Positions 8,403 through 16,454 of a DNA stretch of 64,000 nt are shown one piece after another. The notes beneath the pieces were generated by a model, which saw only the letters and a program-made list of their open reading frames with translations, was not told where the DNA came from and did no database searches. The stretch spans positions 62,001 through 126,000 of the forward strand of contig NZ_JADPJL010000063.1 of the NCBI RefSeq assembly GCF_023073415.1, written 5' to 3'. A program made the translations under genes and the position numbers. Within the stretch, counting starts at the first letter, position 1. Every line of letters starts with the position of its first letter. This DNA comes from Bradyrhizobium sp. 190 (GTDB lineage: Bacteria; Pseudomonadota; Alphaproteobacteria; Rhizobiales; Xanthobacteraceae).

Positions 8403-9182
8403 ATGGATCTGGGATTGAAGGGGCGCACGGCAATCGTGTGCGCGGCAAGTCAGGGCCTTGGCAAGGCCAGCGCCATGTCTCTCGCCCGCGAGGGCGTCAA
8501 TTTGGTCATCGCCGCCCGGCGCGGCGACGTACTGGCGCGCGCGGCCGACGAAATCGCTTCCGCAACTGGAAATCGACCGAAAACGATCATTGCCGACGTA
8601 ACCACGAAGGAGGGCCGTGATGCCATTCTCACCGCCTGCCCTGCCCCCGACATCCTCGTCAACAATGCTGGCGGACCGCCACCTGGGGATTTCCGCAAGT
8701 TCGAGCGCGACGACTGGATCAAGGCGCTCGATGGTAACATGCTGGCGCCGATCGCCCTGATCAAGGCGACGCTCGACGGCATGATTGCGCGCCGGTTCGG
8801 CCGTATCGTCAACGTGACGTCGCATGCGGTGAAGGCACCTGTCGCGATGCTCGCGCTGTCCAATGGCGCCCGTACCGGCCTCACCGGCTTCGTCGCAGGG
8901 CTCGCGCGTTCGGTAGCCGAGCACAATGTGACGATCAATAACCTGTTGCCCGGCACCTTTGACACCGACCGGCTGAAGTCGAATCTGGCAGCATTAGCGA
9001 GGAATTCCGCGCGCGATATCGGCGCGGTCACCGAGGAAATAAGGATCGCAAACCCAACCAAGCGGTTCGGGCATCCGGACGAATTCGGCGCGACATGCGC
9101 GTTCCTGTGCTCGGCACAGGCCGGCTATATCACCGGGCAAAACATCCTGATCGATGGCGGCGCCTATCCCGGCACATTCTGA
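8403..9182 (+). CDS. Divergent SDR oxidoreductase without the YxxxK catalytic pair
   Basis: A 259-residue short-chain dehydrogenase with a recognisable cofactor region (CAASQGLG at residues 13-20, NNAG at 87-90) and the catalytic-type Ser S140 (NVTSHAV). Where the family has Tyr and Lys 13 and 17 residues further on, it has S153 and R157 (LALSNGART). The C-terminal ITGQNILIDGGAYPG is normal. A subgroup of SDRs with this SNxxR signature is known to me from proteobacterial genomes. It is the last intact gene of the cluster, 48 bases after the extradiol dioxygenase with its own GAGGA ribosome site. Its reaction cannot be assigned. Confidence 0.82.
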   Translation: MDLGLKGRTAIVCAASQGLGKASAMSLAREGVNLVIAARRGDVLARAADEIASATGNRPKTIIADVTTKEGRDAILTACPAPDILVNNAGGPPPGDFRKFERDDWIKALDGNMLAPIALIKATLDGMIARRFGRIVNVTSHAVKAPVAMLALSNGARTGLTGFVAGLARSVAEHNVTINNLLPGTFDTDRLKSNLAALARNSARDIGAVTEEIRIANPTKRFGHPDEFGATCAFLCSAQAGYITGQNILIDGGAYPGTF

Positions 9183-9185
9183 TCA

Positions 9186-9258
9186 CAGCTCCGCTGCGGA
9201 CCGGTCCCGCCCTCGGGATCGTACCAGGCGTAGGTGTAGTTGATGATGCCGAACACGC
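9186..9258 (-). pseudogene. Remnant of a TetR-family regulator C-terminus
   Basis: One minus-strand frame reads LSVFGIINYTYAWYDPEGG. This resembles the short C-terminal signature (FGMLNW..WYRPDG) of many TetR regulators that control acyl-CoA and aromatic catabolic genes. There is no helix-turn-helix or longer frame around it. Identification rests on this one motif, so it is tentative. Confidence 0.3.
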
Positions 9259-9261
9259 TCA

Positions 9262-9345
9262 GACGTCCGCGCCGTCCTGATCGCCGGCAATGGACCGAAC
9301 TTCACAGTCGGTGGCGACCTCGGCCTGTTTGCGGGCACCGCACGT
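9262..9345 (+). pseudogene. Remnant of an enoyl-CoA hydratase/isomerase gene
   Basis: The frame beginning GTC at 9266 reads VRAVLIAGNGPNFTVGGDLG, followed by LFAG. This matches the crotonase signature (R-x-V-x-I-x-G-x-G-x-x-F-x-x-G-x-D-L) around the oxyanion hole. The homology starts and ends abruptly and no complete frame surrounds it, so only a fragment of about 25 codons survives. Compare the intact hydratase at 19364, which has CIIITGGSGVFTAGNDLEDF at the same place. Confidence 0.5.
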
Positions 9346-9499
9346 CGTCAACGGAGTGAACTCCTAACCCTCGCAACGGTCAACAATGACCGCCATTCGG
9401 GCGGTTACAAGATGACCTTGAGATTCGAAAGCTTCTGGCGCGCTACATGAAGGGCAAGGATTTGTGCAGCTCGCTTCGAGGTGTGCCGAAGTACGCGAA

Positions 9500-9773
9500 C
9501 GGATTGCGGTGGTCGATCCGGACGGTGGCAATATCGAACTCACAGGCGCCGAGTTTTGATCTGCTCCTGACCTTTCTCACTCGTCCCGGCCGCGTGCTCT
9601 CACGAGACCAATTGCTCGATCTGACGCGGGGGCGCGATGAAGACGTCCTGGACCGCTCGATTGATGTGCTGGTCAGCCGCCTACGACGCAAACTTTCGGA
9701 CGGCGGCGCAACTGCCATGTTCAAGACTGTCCGCAATGGCGGCTACCAGTTTGCCACCAAGGTCACTCATTAG
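9500..9773 (+). pseudogene. Truncated, frameshifted OmpR-type response regulator (DNA-binding domain only)
   Basis: The frame ending at 9773 carries a near-complete winged-helix output domain: FDLLLTFLTRPGRVLSRDQL, then LDLTRGR, SIDVLVSRLRRKL and FKTVRNGGYQF. The residues expected just before it (VVDPDGGNIELTGAEF) are in a different frame and end in TGA at 9557; one extra T in a TTTT run explains the break. No receiver domain is present upstream. It is therefore a decayed 3' end of a two-component regulator, without its sensor kinase. Confidence 0.6.
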
Positions 9774-9940
9774 ATAAACACGCTTCGTGCTAAGGTTGAC
9801 CTGTGTCTAATGACGTCGATCATCGCTGTCCTCGCTTTGATCACGTATGCGTTAGACGCGCGCACCTAAGTTCGATGAGGGCAGCAAAAGCGTTCAGAAG
9901 AAGCGCCGGAACAAAGTGCGATTAGACGAGCAATATCAAC

Positions 9941-10015
9941 TGGCTGGGGCGGGAGGGATCGAACCTCCGAATGGCGGAATCAAAATCCGCTGCCTTACCG
10001 CTTGGCTACGCCCCA
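9941..10015 (-). tRNA. tRNA-Gln (anticodon TTG), CCA encoded
   Basis: The reverse complement folds as a cloverleaf. The acceptor stem is TGGGGCG with CGCCCCA, the discriminator is G, and CCA is encoded (9941-9943). The D arm contains AGCCAAGCGGTAAGGC. The anticodon stem GCGGA/TCCGC carries the loop TTTTGAT, giving anticodon TTG (reads CAA). The T arm is GGAGG-TTCGATC-CCTCC. It is the first intact feature after the decayed stretch to its left, and tRNA 3' ends are common integration sites. No duplicated att copy can be seen within this window. Confidence 0.95.
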
Positions 10016-10077
10016 ACGGTCCAAAGCCGAACGCGCCGGGGCGATGACCCTGCGCGAACCGGTTCGGACAACGCCGG

Positions 10078-10106
10078 TCTATAGAGGGACTTGAGCCATT
10101 TCAACA
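10078..10106 (-). promoter_or_regulatory. Candidate promoter of tRNA-Gln
   Basis: On the minus strand TGTTGA and TATAGA are separated by exactly 17 bases, with the -10 box about 60 bases before the tRNA 5' end. It fits a sigma-70 pattern, but such matches are common. Confidence 0.35.
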
Positions 10107-10302
10107 GGCTGGAATCCCAAATTTTGTCCGAAATTTGCTCCCCGGAAGCATGACCCTTTATATATATTGGGACCGCACACACGAAATCCCCGGCCGGTTT
10201 CACGCCCCTGCCGCGGCCCAATACCGCCGATCGAAGAGTTGAGACAACCCCGGTTTCGTGGGAATACGGCAGCCCATTTCCCGTCAAAGCGAGATTTTCG
10301 TC

Positions 10303-12084
10303 ATGACCTACCGCGCGCCGATTTCCGACATCCTGCTCGCGCTCAACCACGGCGCAGGCCTGCAGGCGGCCGTGAAGGCCGGCCACTACGGCGATTTCGA
10401 CGGCGACATCACCGCGGCCGTGCTGGAGGAAGCCGGAAAATTCGCCGGCGACGTGCTGGCCCCGCTGAACAGAGTGGGCGACGAACACGGCATCAAGCTT
10501 GGGGACAACAAGGTGACGACCGCGCCCGGCTGGCCCGATGCCTATCAGCGCTGGATCGCCGCCGGGTGGAACGCGGTGTCGGGCCCGGAAGCTTTTGGCG
10601 GCCAGGGCCTGCCGATGGCGATCAACGCGGCCTGCACCGAAATCTGGAGCGCCTCGAACATCGCCTTCGGCCTTTGCCCGCTGCTGACGCTCTCCGCCAT
10701 CGAAGCGCTCGATGCCCATGGCAGCGAGGAGTTGAAGCAGATCTATCTGGAGAAACTCGTCTCGGGCGAATGGACCGGCACCATGCAGCTCACCGAGCCG
10801 CAGGCCGGCTCCGATGTCGGTGCGCTGCGCACCCGCGCCGAGAGCGCAGGCGACGGCAGCTATCGCATCAAGGGCACCAAAATTTTCATCACCTATGGCG
10901 ACCATGACATGACCGATAACATCGTGCATTTCGTGCTGGCCCGCCTGCCCGATGCGCCCGCGGGCACCAAGGGTATTTCGCTGTTCCTGATTCCGAAATT
11001 CATGGTCAATGCCGACGGCTCGCTCGGCGCGCGCAACGACATCTATCCGTCCGGCGTCGAGCACAAGCTCGGCATGCACGCCTCCCCCACCTGCACCATG
11101 ACGATGGGCGATCACGGCGGCGCCATCGGTTACCTGATCGGCGAGGAAAACAAGGGCATGCTCTGCATGTTCACGATGATGAACCAGGCCCGCCTCGGCG
11201 TTGGGCTGGAGGGCGTCGGCATTGCCGACCGCGCCTACCAGCAGGCGCTGGCCTTTGCGCAGGAACGCAAGCAGGGCCGCGCCGTCGGCAAGAAGGGCGA
11301 CGGGCTCGACCCGATCATCGTGCATCCCGACGTCAAGCGCATGCTGCTACAGATGCGCAGCATGACGGCCGCGGCGCGCTCGATCTGCTACGCTACGGCT
11401 GTCGCGCTCGACATTTCCGTGCGTGCCAAGGACGCCAAGGTGCAGGCTGATGCCGCCGCGCGTGGCGCACTGCTGACGCCGATTGCAAAGGCCTTCTCCA
11501 CCGATATCGGCAACGAGGTGGCGTATCTCGGCGTGCAGATCCACGGCGGCATGGGCTTCATCGAGGAGACCGGCGCCGCGCAGCATTATCGCGACGCGCG
11601 CATCACCACGATCTACGAGGGCACCAACGGCATCCAGTCGATCGACCTCGTGACGCGCAAGCTTGCCGCGAACGGCGGCGCATCGGTGTGGGCTCTGATT
11701 GATGAACTGGGCGGCATCGTCAAACAGGTCGAAACGTCGAACGATCCCGCCTTCGGTACCACTGGCGCCAAGCTGCGCGACGCGCTCGGCTCGCTGGAGC
11801 GCGCCAGCAAATGGCTGTTGGAGCGCGTGACGTCTGCACCGAACGACGCACTCGCCGGCGCCACGCCTTATCTCCGTTTGTTCGGTTCAACGCTCGGCGG
11901 CTGCATGCTGGCCGGCGAAGCACTGGCCGCCAAGAGCAATGGCGAGGCCGGCGATCCGCAGCGCTACGTGACGGTGGCGCGGTTCTTTGCCGAGAACATC
12001 ACCGTGCAGGCGGGATCGCTGGAGCAGACGGTGACGGACAGCGCCGATGCCGTGAACCGCGCCGATGCGGTGTTGCTGGGGTAA
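10303..12084 (+). CDS. Acyl-CoA dehydrogenase, long form with C-terminal extension
   Basis: A 593-residue FAD acyl-CoA dehydrogenase of the type of about 595 residues with an added C-terminal helical domain. It has MQLTEPQAGSDVGALRT in the middle domain, the FAD/substrate strand GTKIFITYGDHDM, and the catalytic-base region ITTIYEGTNGIQSIDL with the expected Glu. The C-terminal extension begins near residue 450. I chose the ATG giving MTYRAPISDIL, the usual start of this group; an upstream in-frame start has no support. It would oxidise acyl-CoA thioesters to enoyl-CoA with electrons going to ETF. It stands alone, with no electron-transfer or thiolase genes beside it. Confidence 0.9.
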   Translation: MTYRAPISDILLALNHGAGLQAAVKAGHYGDFDGDITAAVLEEAGKFAGDVLAPLNRVGDEHGIKLGDNKVTTAPGWPDAYQRWIAAGWNAVSGPEAFGGQGLPMAINAACTEIWSASNIAFGLCPLLTLSAIEALDAHGSEELKQIYLEKLVSGEWTGTMQLTEPQAGSDVGALRTRAESAGDGSYRIKGTKIFITYGDHDMTDNIVHFVLARLPDAPAGTKGISLFLIPKFMVNADGSLGARNDIYPSGVEHKLGMHASPTCTMTMGDHGGAIGYLIGEENKGMLCMFTMMNQARLGVGLEGVGIADRAYQQALAFAQERKQGRAVGKKGDGLDPIIVHPDVKRMLLQMRSMTAAARSICYATAVALDISVRAKDAKVQADAAARGALLTPIAKAFSTDIGNEVAYLGVQIHGGMGFIEETGAAQHYRDARITTIYEGTNGIQSIDLVTRKLAANGGASVWALIDELGGIVKQVETSNDPAFGTTGAKLRDALGSLERASKWLLERVTSAPNDALAGATPYLRLFGSTLGGCMLAGEALAAKSNGEAGDPQRYVTVARFFAENITVQAGSLEQTVTDSADAVNRADAVLLG

Positions 12085-12324
12085 CGGCGGATTGCGCTTC
12101 GCTGATCTGCCCTACGAGCCGAATACGCGGGGTCGTAGGCCGGCGTCGCAGAATGGCACAGCAAGTTCCATGCAACGGCGCGTGGCATTGAAGCAACACT
12201 TCAAAAAAATGGACGATCCCGTAGTGTCCGGCCGTTGCGCATTCATTTCGCAGTGCGAACAATAAGCGCCGTCGCGTGCTTGGCTATGTAATCAGGCTCA
12301 TGCGGAGCCTTGGGAGGCCGGATC

Positions 12325-13677
12325 ATGGACCCATGGCGATTGGCAACGAAGGCGCAGCGCCGAATCAATTTCGTCGCGGGCTTGGCTCTTACGAGCTGTG
12401 CTCTCGCCTGGCTCACAGGCTTCGGTTCGGCTTCCACCGAGCACATCAGCGCTTCCGTCGAAAACGCCGGCGCGAAGTCAATCGTGGAACGCCACGAACC
12501 AACTCTCATCGCAAGCACCGAGCCCACGGCCATACCGCAGGCGACCGTAGTAGCGAACGCCGCCATCGGCGATGTTGAGACGGCAACGGCCGCCGAATCC
12601 GCGCCGCAGAAAGCCACCGACACGACGGCAAGCCGGGATGAGCCGAAGACTTTTATCGTGGCCGCGCTGCCGGATTCGTCGCAGGTGGTTCCGCCCGAAG
12701 CACCGTCCGCCGAGCGCGCGCAGGCGAGCACGCCTGATCCCGCGCCAGAGAAGGCCGCCGATACGACGGCAAGCCTGGATGAGCCGAAACCTTTTGTCGT
12801 CGCCTCAACCGATCCGTCGCAGGTGTTTTCGCCCGAGGAAGTCACAACGGCGCCCGACAATGCCCTGCCGGCCGTGAGCACCATCGAAATCAATGAGGAA
12901 TGCCTGGTCGCGGAGATCTGCATCGATCGGTACCTTTGGGCGCTCTACGAACGGGCGCCCAAGATCGATGCCATCAAGGTGCATGAGCGGAGGAAAGTGA
13001 CGGTCAAGCGGAAGGGCAAGACGGTGACTGTCACCAGGACCTTTACCAGGCGTGTCGACGAGGAGTTCGGCTGGAAGGACCCGAAGGCGGCGGAAAAAGT
13101 CGGCATGACGATGATGGACTACGTGATCGGCGGCATGGATCGCAGTTTCAAGATAAAGCTCTTTCATACGCTCCACGCGGCCGAACAGGCCGGACTGCAG
13201 CCAGGCATCACCAGCGCGTTCCGCGATGACTACCGTCAATCGATCGCAACCGGGCTGAAGGCTGCAACCGACAGATCCTACCATGGCGGGAGCACCCGTG
13301 GCGGCTATGGCCGCGGGCTTGCGGCCGATATCGTGAGCGTCAAGGGCGCGACCCGAGGCCAGCGATGGGTCTCCACCGAAAAGCTCTGGAAGTGGATCGA
13401 CGACCACGGCAAGGAATTTGGCATCGGGCGGCCGTATCTCAATAGGGATCCGCCGCACGTAGCGCCGATCGACGGCAAGGAATATGCCTCTCGCCGCGGC
13501 GGAGCGAAAACGCAAGACGCGGAAGCGAAAACGAAAACTCGCGTGGCGGAATCGACTGTCAGGAAGGGCAAGCGGCTGGCTGCTCGAGGCGAACACAGCA
13601 CCGCCAAACGCGCGCGAACCGTAAAATTGTCCAAAGGCGCGAAAACCGCAAAACTGTCCAAGGGAAGGACCATGTAG
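12325..13677 (+). CDS. Membrane-anchored periplasmic protein with a putative M15-like domain
   Basis: A 450-residue protein. An N-terminal transmembrane segment (FVAGLALTSCALAWLTGF) is followed by a Pro/Ala/Thr-rich linker containing two imperfect copies of KA.DTTAS.DEPK.F.VA...SQV..PE. The globular C-terminal half reads GITSAFRDDYRQ, then SYHGGSTRGGYGRGLAADIV and finally RDPPHVAP. The His, the Asp in AADIV and the final His fit the zinc-ligand pattern of M15/VanY-type D,D-peptidases, so a peptidoglycan-cleaving or binding role is possible (inference). The tail is Lys-rich and repeats KLSKGAKTAKLSKG. The ATG at 12325 has GGGAGG seven bases upstream and was preferred to the earlier TTG. No operon partner. 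Confidence 0.75.
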   Translation: MDPWRLATKAQRRINFVAGLALTSCALAWLTGFGSASTEHISASVENAGAKSIVERHEPTLIASTEPTAIPQATVVANAAIGDVETATAAESAPQKATDTTASRDEPKTFIVAALPDSSQVVPPEAPSAERAQASTPDPAPEKAADTTASLDEPKPFVVASTDPSQVFSPEEVTTAPDNALPAVSTIEINEECLVAEICIDRYLWALYERAPKIDAIKVHERRKVTVKRKGKTVTVTRTFTRRVDEEFGWKDPKAAEKVGMTMMDYVIGGMDRSFKIKLFHTLHAAEQAGLQPGITSAFRDDYRQSIATGLKAATDRSYHGGSTRGGYGRGLAADIVSVKGATRGQRWVSTEKLWKWIDDHGKEFGIGRPYLNRDPPHVAPIDGKEYASRRGGAKTQDAEAKTKTRVAESTVRKGKRLAARGEHSTAKRARTVKLSKGAKTAKLSKGRTM

Positions 13678-13690
13678 CCGGTCCGAGCAC

Positions 13691-13716
13691 GCCCTTCCCG
13701 CACATGGCGGGAGGGC
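13691..13716. terminator. GC-rich hairpin between convergent genes
   Basis: GCCCTTCCCGC and GCGGGAGGGC form a ten-pair stem with one bulge, 14 bases after the stop of the M15-like gene and before the converging GcrA-like gene. There is no T-run, so it may stop transcription weakly or only protect the 3' end. Confidence 0.35.
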
Positions 13717-13809
13717 TGCAAGCCCGCCTCCCCTCCGCTCCCGTCAGGAGTTGGTCAATCATACCAATCCGCTCGCATACCGATCCTATCGGCCAGGCGG
13801 CACCAAGAG

Positions 13810-14154
13810 TCAGCCCGTATTCCTGACTGCATTAGCCAGCATGGCGTAAAGCTCACGCTTGGTGAATTCCCTGGTTGGCGTCGCGGACGGCTTGGGCTTA
13901 GACACCTTGGGCTTCGACACCACCCTATCCACCGGCTGGGCACAGGCTGCCGCCAACGCCGGCCTTCGTGTCGGCACGGCAACGATCTTGGGGTTGGCCG
14001 TCGGTGGCTTGTGACCACGCTTGTGGCCCATGCGCTTCAGCTTGGCGCTCACGGCGTTGCGGCTGTAGCCCAGCCGACTTGCGATCTGACCGGCACTGTG
14101 GCCCGCGGCCCAGAGTTCTTTGAGCAGTGCTACGTCTTTCGCATCCCAACTCAT
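13810..14154 (-). CDS. GcrA-family cell-cycle regulator homologue
   Basis: A 114-residue protein opening with the GcrA signature W-x4-V-x-LLK-LW-x-G-x-S-x-x-QIA-x-LG-x-SRNAV-x-K-x-x-R-x-G (MSWDAKDVALLKELWAAGHS at the start). In alphaproteobacteria GcrA binds methylated GANTC sites and sigma-70 and activates cell-division genes. The DNA-binding helix is intact. The middle is a basic Pro/Lys linker, and the tail (FTKRELYAMLANAVRNTG) may be the sigma-interacting part. It is shorter than Caulobacter GcrA (about 173 residues), so it may be a paralogue rather than the essential copy. It stands alone, 124 bases from the next gene. Confidence 0.78.
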   Translation of the reverse strand: MSWDAKDVALLKELWAAGHSAGQIASRLGYSRNAVSAKLKRMGHKRGHKPPTANPKIVAVPTRRPALAAACAQPVDRVVSKPKVSKPKPSATPTREFTKRELYAMLANAVRNTG

Positions 14155-14278
14155 GGGAGATACTTATACGCCGAATGTCGGCAATAGGCGAGTCGTTGCT
14201 GAACGTGCTTCGCCGATGGTTCATCTCGTCGTTAATGCAGCCATCACTGACTTGGAAGTTGGCTACAGCGGCCGGCTC

Positions 14279-15418
14279 TTACCTCGGGTCACGAGTTCGC
14301 GAGCCAGCCGCCGCGACCGTCAAGGCGATCGCTGCGGGATCGCAGCAGAGCACCATCAACAATATCAGCCATCGCACCGCGTCTTCGGGCGCGGCGCCGA
14401 CCATCATCGCGAGATATTGGATCGGGCCCGCGGATGCCTCGACGCGGGAACGTTCACCGGCCAGCGCTGCGCGTTGCGCCTGCAGACCGACCAGCGTTGC
14501 CGTTGCCGCCTGCCGCTGCGTATCCAACCCGTCCCGCGTCGCACGCTCCTGCGTGGCGATGTTGATCGCCCGAGTCACCCGGCCGCGCCGTGTCGACTCG
14601 TCGACGGCCCGGTCGATTTGCGCGATGCGGTTGGCCAGGTCGGCAACGTGAGCCGTTTGCGCCGTGACGCGGGCGTCGATCGCCTCAATGCGCTCGGTGA
14701 CGCCGGAACGCGACGAGACCGCGACGCTGACATGCGCCTCGACCAGCTTGCCGAACACACCGGCAGCGTTGATGAGCGCGAGGCCGGCAACGAGGGCCAT
14801 CATGACCGAGCGCATTTTCCAGTTGGTCCGGGCCCAATGCGCGGCCAGCCATCCGGCGATCACGAGCTTGCCGGCTTCCATGGTGGCGGCGAGCACCATG
14901 ACCGCAACCGGCGCGCCGGGAAATATCTCGGCCATGCCCGCGACTGAAAAATAGGCCGCCACCGTCGCCAGTGCGAGCGCTGCAAGAAGCGCAAAGGCGC
15001 GGCTGGTGCGTGCGCGTTCCGGCGTGGCTGGAACCGGCTCCGGCACGGTGGGTGCGAGGGAAACTGTCAGCGGCTCAAGCGGCGCGTTGGGCGGCTCCGG
15101 CTCGCCATCGGCCTCGGCGATCTTGGCCTCGGTCGTCTTTGCCTCGGTCGTCTTGGCCTTGGCCGTCCTGGCTGCCTTAGCCTTGGCGCCTTTGGCGGCC
15201 TTTGATGCCGGAGAGGCGCGGCCACGCTTCGTCGCCGGCAACGGCGCCTCGCCAGATGATTCAGCGCCGACGTCTTCCGCAGGTGCCGCCACTAATCGAG
15301 GCGTGCGATTTGAGGCATTGGCCCAGGCGTCAAGCTGATGCCTGATGCGCATAGCATCGCTGTCACCCTCCGTCAGTTCGGTCGCGGAGATCGCTTGCGT
15401 GGTTGCTCGGCCTGTCAT
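14279..15418 (-). CDS. Multi-pass membrane protein with coiled coil, unknown function
   Basis: A 379-residue protein with four parts. An Ala/Lys/Thr-rich N-terminal tail of about 140 residues includes AKTTEAKTTEAKIAEA repeats. Three or so transmembrane helices follow (AFALLAALALATVAAYFSVA, then VAVMVLAATMEAGKLVIAGW, then SVMMALVAGLALINAAGVF). A long helical Glu/Gln/Arg segment (residues about 230-330) looks like a coiled coil. A last hydrophobic helix (WLILLMVLCCDPAAIAL) ends the protein. I do not recognise a named family. It overlaps the stop of the preceding small gene by four bases, so the two are coupled. Topology suggests a scaffold or a phage-derived envelope protein, but this is not supported by a motif. 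Confidence 0.65.
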   Translation of the reverse strand: MTGRATTQAISATELTEGDSDAMRIRHQLDAWANASNRTPRLVAAPAEDVGAESSGEAPLPATKRGRASPASKAAKGAKAKAARTAKAKTTEAKTTEAKIAEADGEPEPPNAPLEPLTVSLAPTVPEPVPATPERARTSRAFALLAALALATVAAYFSVAGMAEIFPGAPVAVMVLAATMEAGKLVIAGWLAAHWARTNWKMRSVMMALVAGLALINAAGVFGKLVEAHVSVAVSSRSGVTERIEAIDARVTAQTAHVADLANRIAQIDRAVDESTRRGRVTRAINIATQERATRDGLDTQRQAATATLVGLQAQRAALAGERSRVEASAGPIQYLAMMVGAAPEDAVRWLILLMVLCCDPAAIALTVAAAGSRTRDPR

Positions 15419-15606
15419 GTGGCACCCTGCCTCGTAACGGCAAAAGCCAGCTTCTCCTCGGCGAAGAACTGGAGTGTGCCATAACCTTCCGTGTCGACGG
15501 CATATCTAAAGCTTCCGTCAACGGTCGGAAACACTGCAACAGCCGTGCCCGACTCGTGATCGTTGGCTACATTTTCGACTTGCTCGCCAATCGCAAACTT
15601 CGACAC
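15415..15606 (-). CDS. Small conserved-looking protein of unknown function, coupled to the membrane protein
   Basis: A 63-residue ORF (MSKFAIGEQVENVANDHESG at the start) with a beta-rich, SH3-like look: FAIGEQVENV, GTAVAVFP, FRYAVDT, TLQFFAEEKLAF. It has an AAAGGAG-like ribosome site and an ATGA overlap with the next gene, which are the main reasons for calling it. The function is unknown. Confidence 0.6.
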   Translation of the reverse strand: MSKFAIGEQVENVANDHESGTAVAVFPTVDGSFRYAVDTEGYGTLQFFAEEKLAFAVTRQGAT

Positions 15607-16112
15607 CGAAAACTCCTTTCCGGATTCGTCGATGCGATTATATCTCGACGAGCAGGCCGTAGCTTCTTAACGATGCCCCTTCCGGAAATTAGGACGATGG
15701 TTGTTGCACGAATGTCTCATTCTGCTCGCGGAGGGAACCGCTCTACACGTGGAGCGCGAAACCAGCATGGCGCGATGTCCGTGCGCGACTTCTGCCGCTG
15801 CGAGCGTCATCGCGAGCCCGGACGGCGCAATCCAGAACTGTTGCAGCCTTAAGACAGTCGCGACCATTCCGGCACGGTCCCGTAGTTCTACGTTTTGCGA
15901 ATCGTCCATGCACGCCCCTACTCTCAGCACAATTCGCATTCCCCTGGCGTTGCTGGTATCCGTCCCGCGCAAACAAGCACGGCTACGGAGGGGTTGCGTA
16001 TTTGCAGGTCAATTCGCGTAAGGGAGCGTCCAAAAAAACGGCGTGCACCAATGTTGGCATGAACCCTGCATTGGCTGAACGAAGTGGATATTCCTTATCA
16101 ACGAAGGTCGCC
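15607..16112. other. Non-coding stretch with a decayed REP-like fragment
   Basis: No convincing gene. Short frames of 60-105 codons exist on both strands but have no ribosome site and no conserved character. Around 15807-15840 the text CGTCATCGCGAG ... GCAATCCAGAACTG resembles the rhizobial palindromic repeats that contain GCAATCCAG, here without a partner arm, so probably a remnant. Confidence 0.35.
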
Positions 16113-16328
16113 ATGCTCGTTACTCTCGTCGCCGTTCTCTGCAACAGCCAGCTCTGTCTCGAAAAAGTCGTCACCACCAGTGACCAGTCCGGCATCACCA
16201 TGAGCGCCTGCGCGGTCAACGCGCAGATTGGAATTGCCGACTGGCTCGCCAAGGGGCCGTATCGCGAGTGGCGATTGCAGCGATACAAGTGCGTGCTTGG
16301 GAAGTACGTTCCGAAGAACGAAGCCTGA
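16113..16328 (+). CDS. Small exported protein, cysteine-containing, unknown function
   Basis: A 71-residue protein. The short hydrophobic leader MLVTLVAVLCNSQLC is followed by a compact sequence with four further cysteines or aromatic pairs (SACAVNAQIGIADWLAKGPY, then RLQRYKCVLGKYVP). I recall many rhizobial small secreted proteins with the same IADWLAKGPY...W(K)C pattern, but no function. The ATG at 16113 has GAAGG five bases upstream; the longer frame has no such site. Confidence 0.6.
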   Translation: MLVTLVAVLCNSQLCLEKVVTTSDQSGITMSACAVNAQIGIADWLAKGPYREWRLQRYKCVLGKYVPKNEA

Positions 16329-16454
16329 GCTGCAAGCCAACTCACGCTGGCACGGTTCTTCGCCTGATATAACGAATTTGTTTGCGTGAACGTTCGTAAA
16401 CATGACCTCGCCTTCTCGCGGCGCATAGCGCCCGAGGTTTGCTGAAATTCCTTC

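Noticed and set aside
15667..15972. Small minus-strand frames around 15667-15976
   Set aside because: No ribosome site, odd composition, and overlap with a REP-like remnant; insufficient support for a gene.
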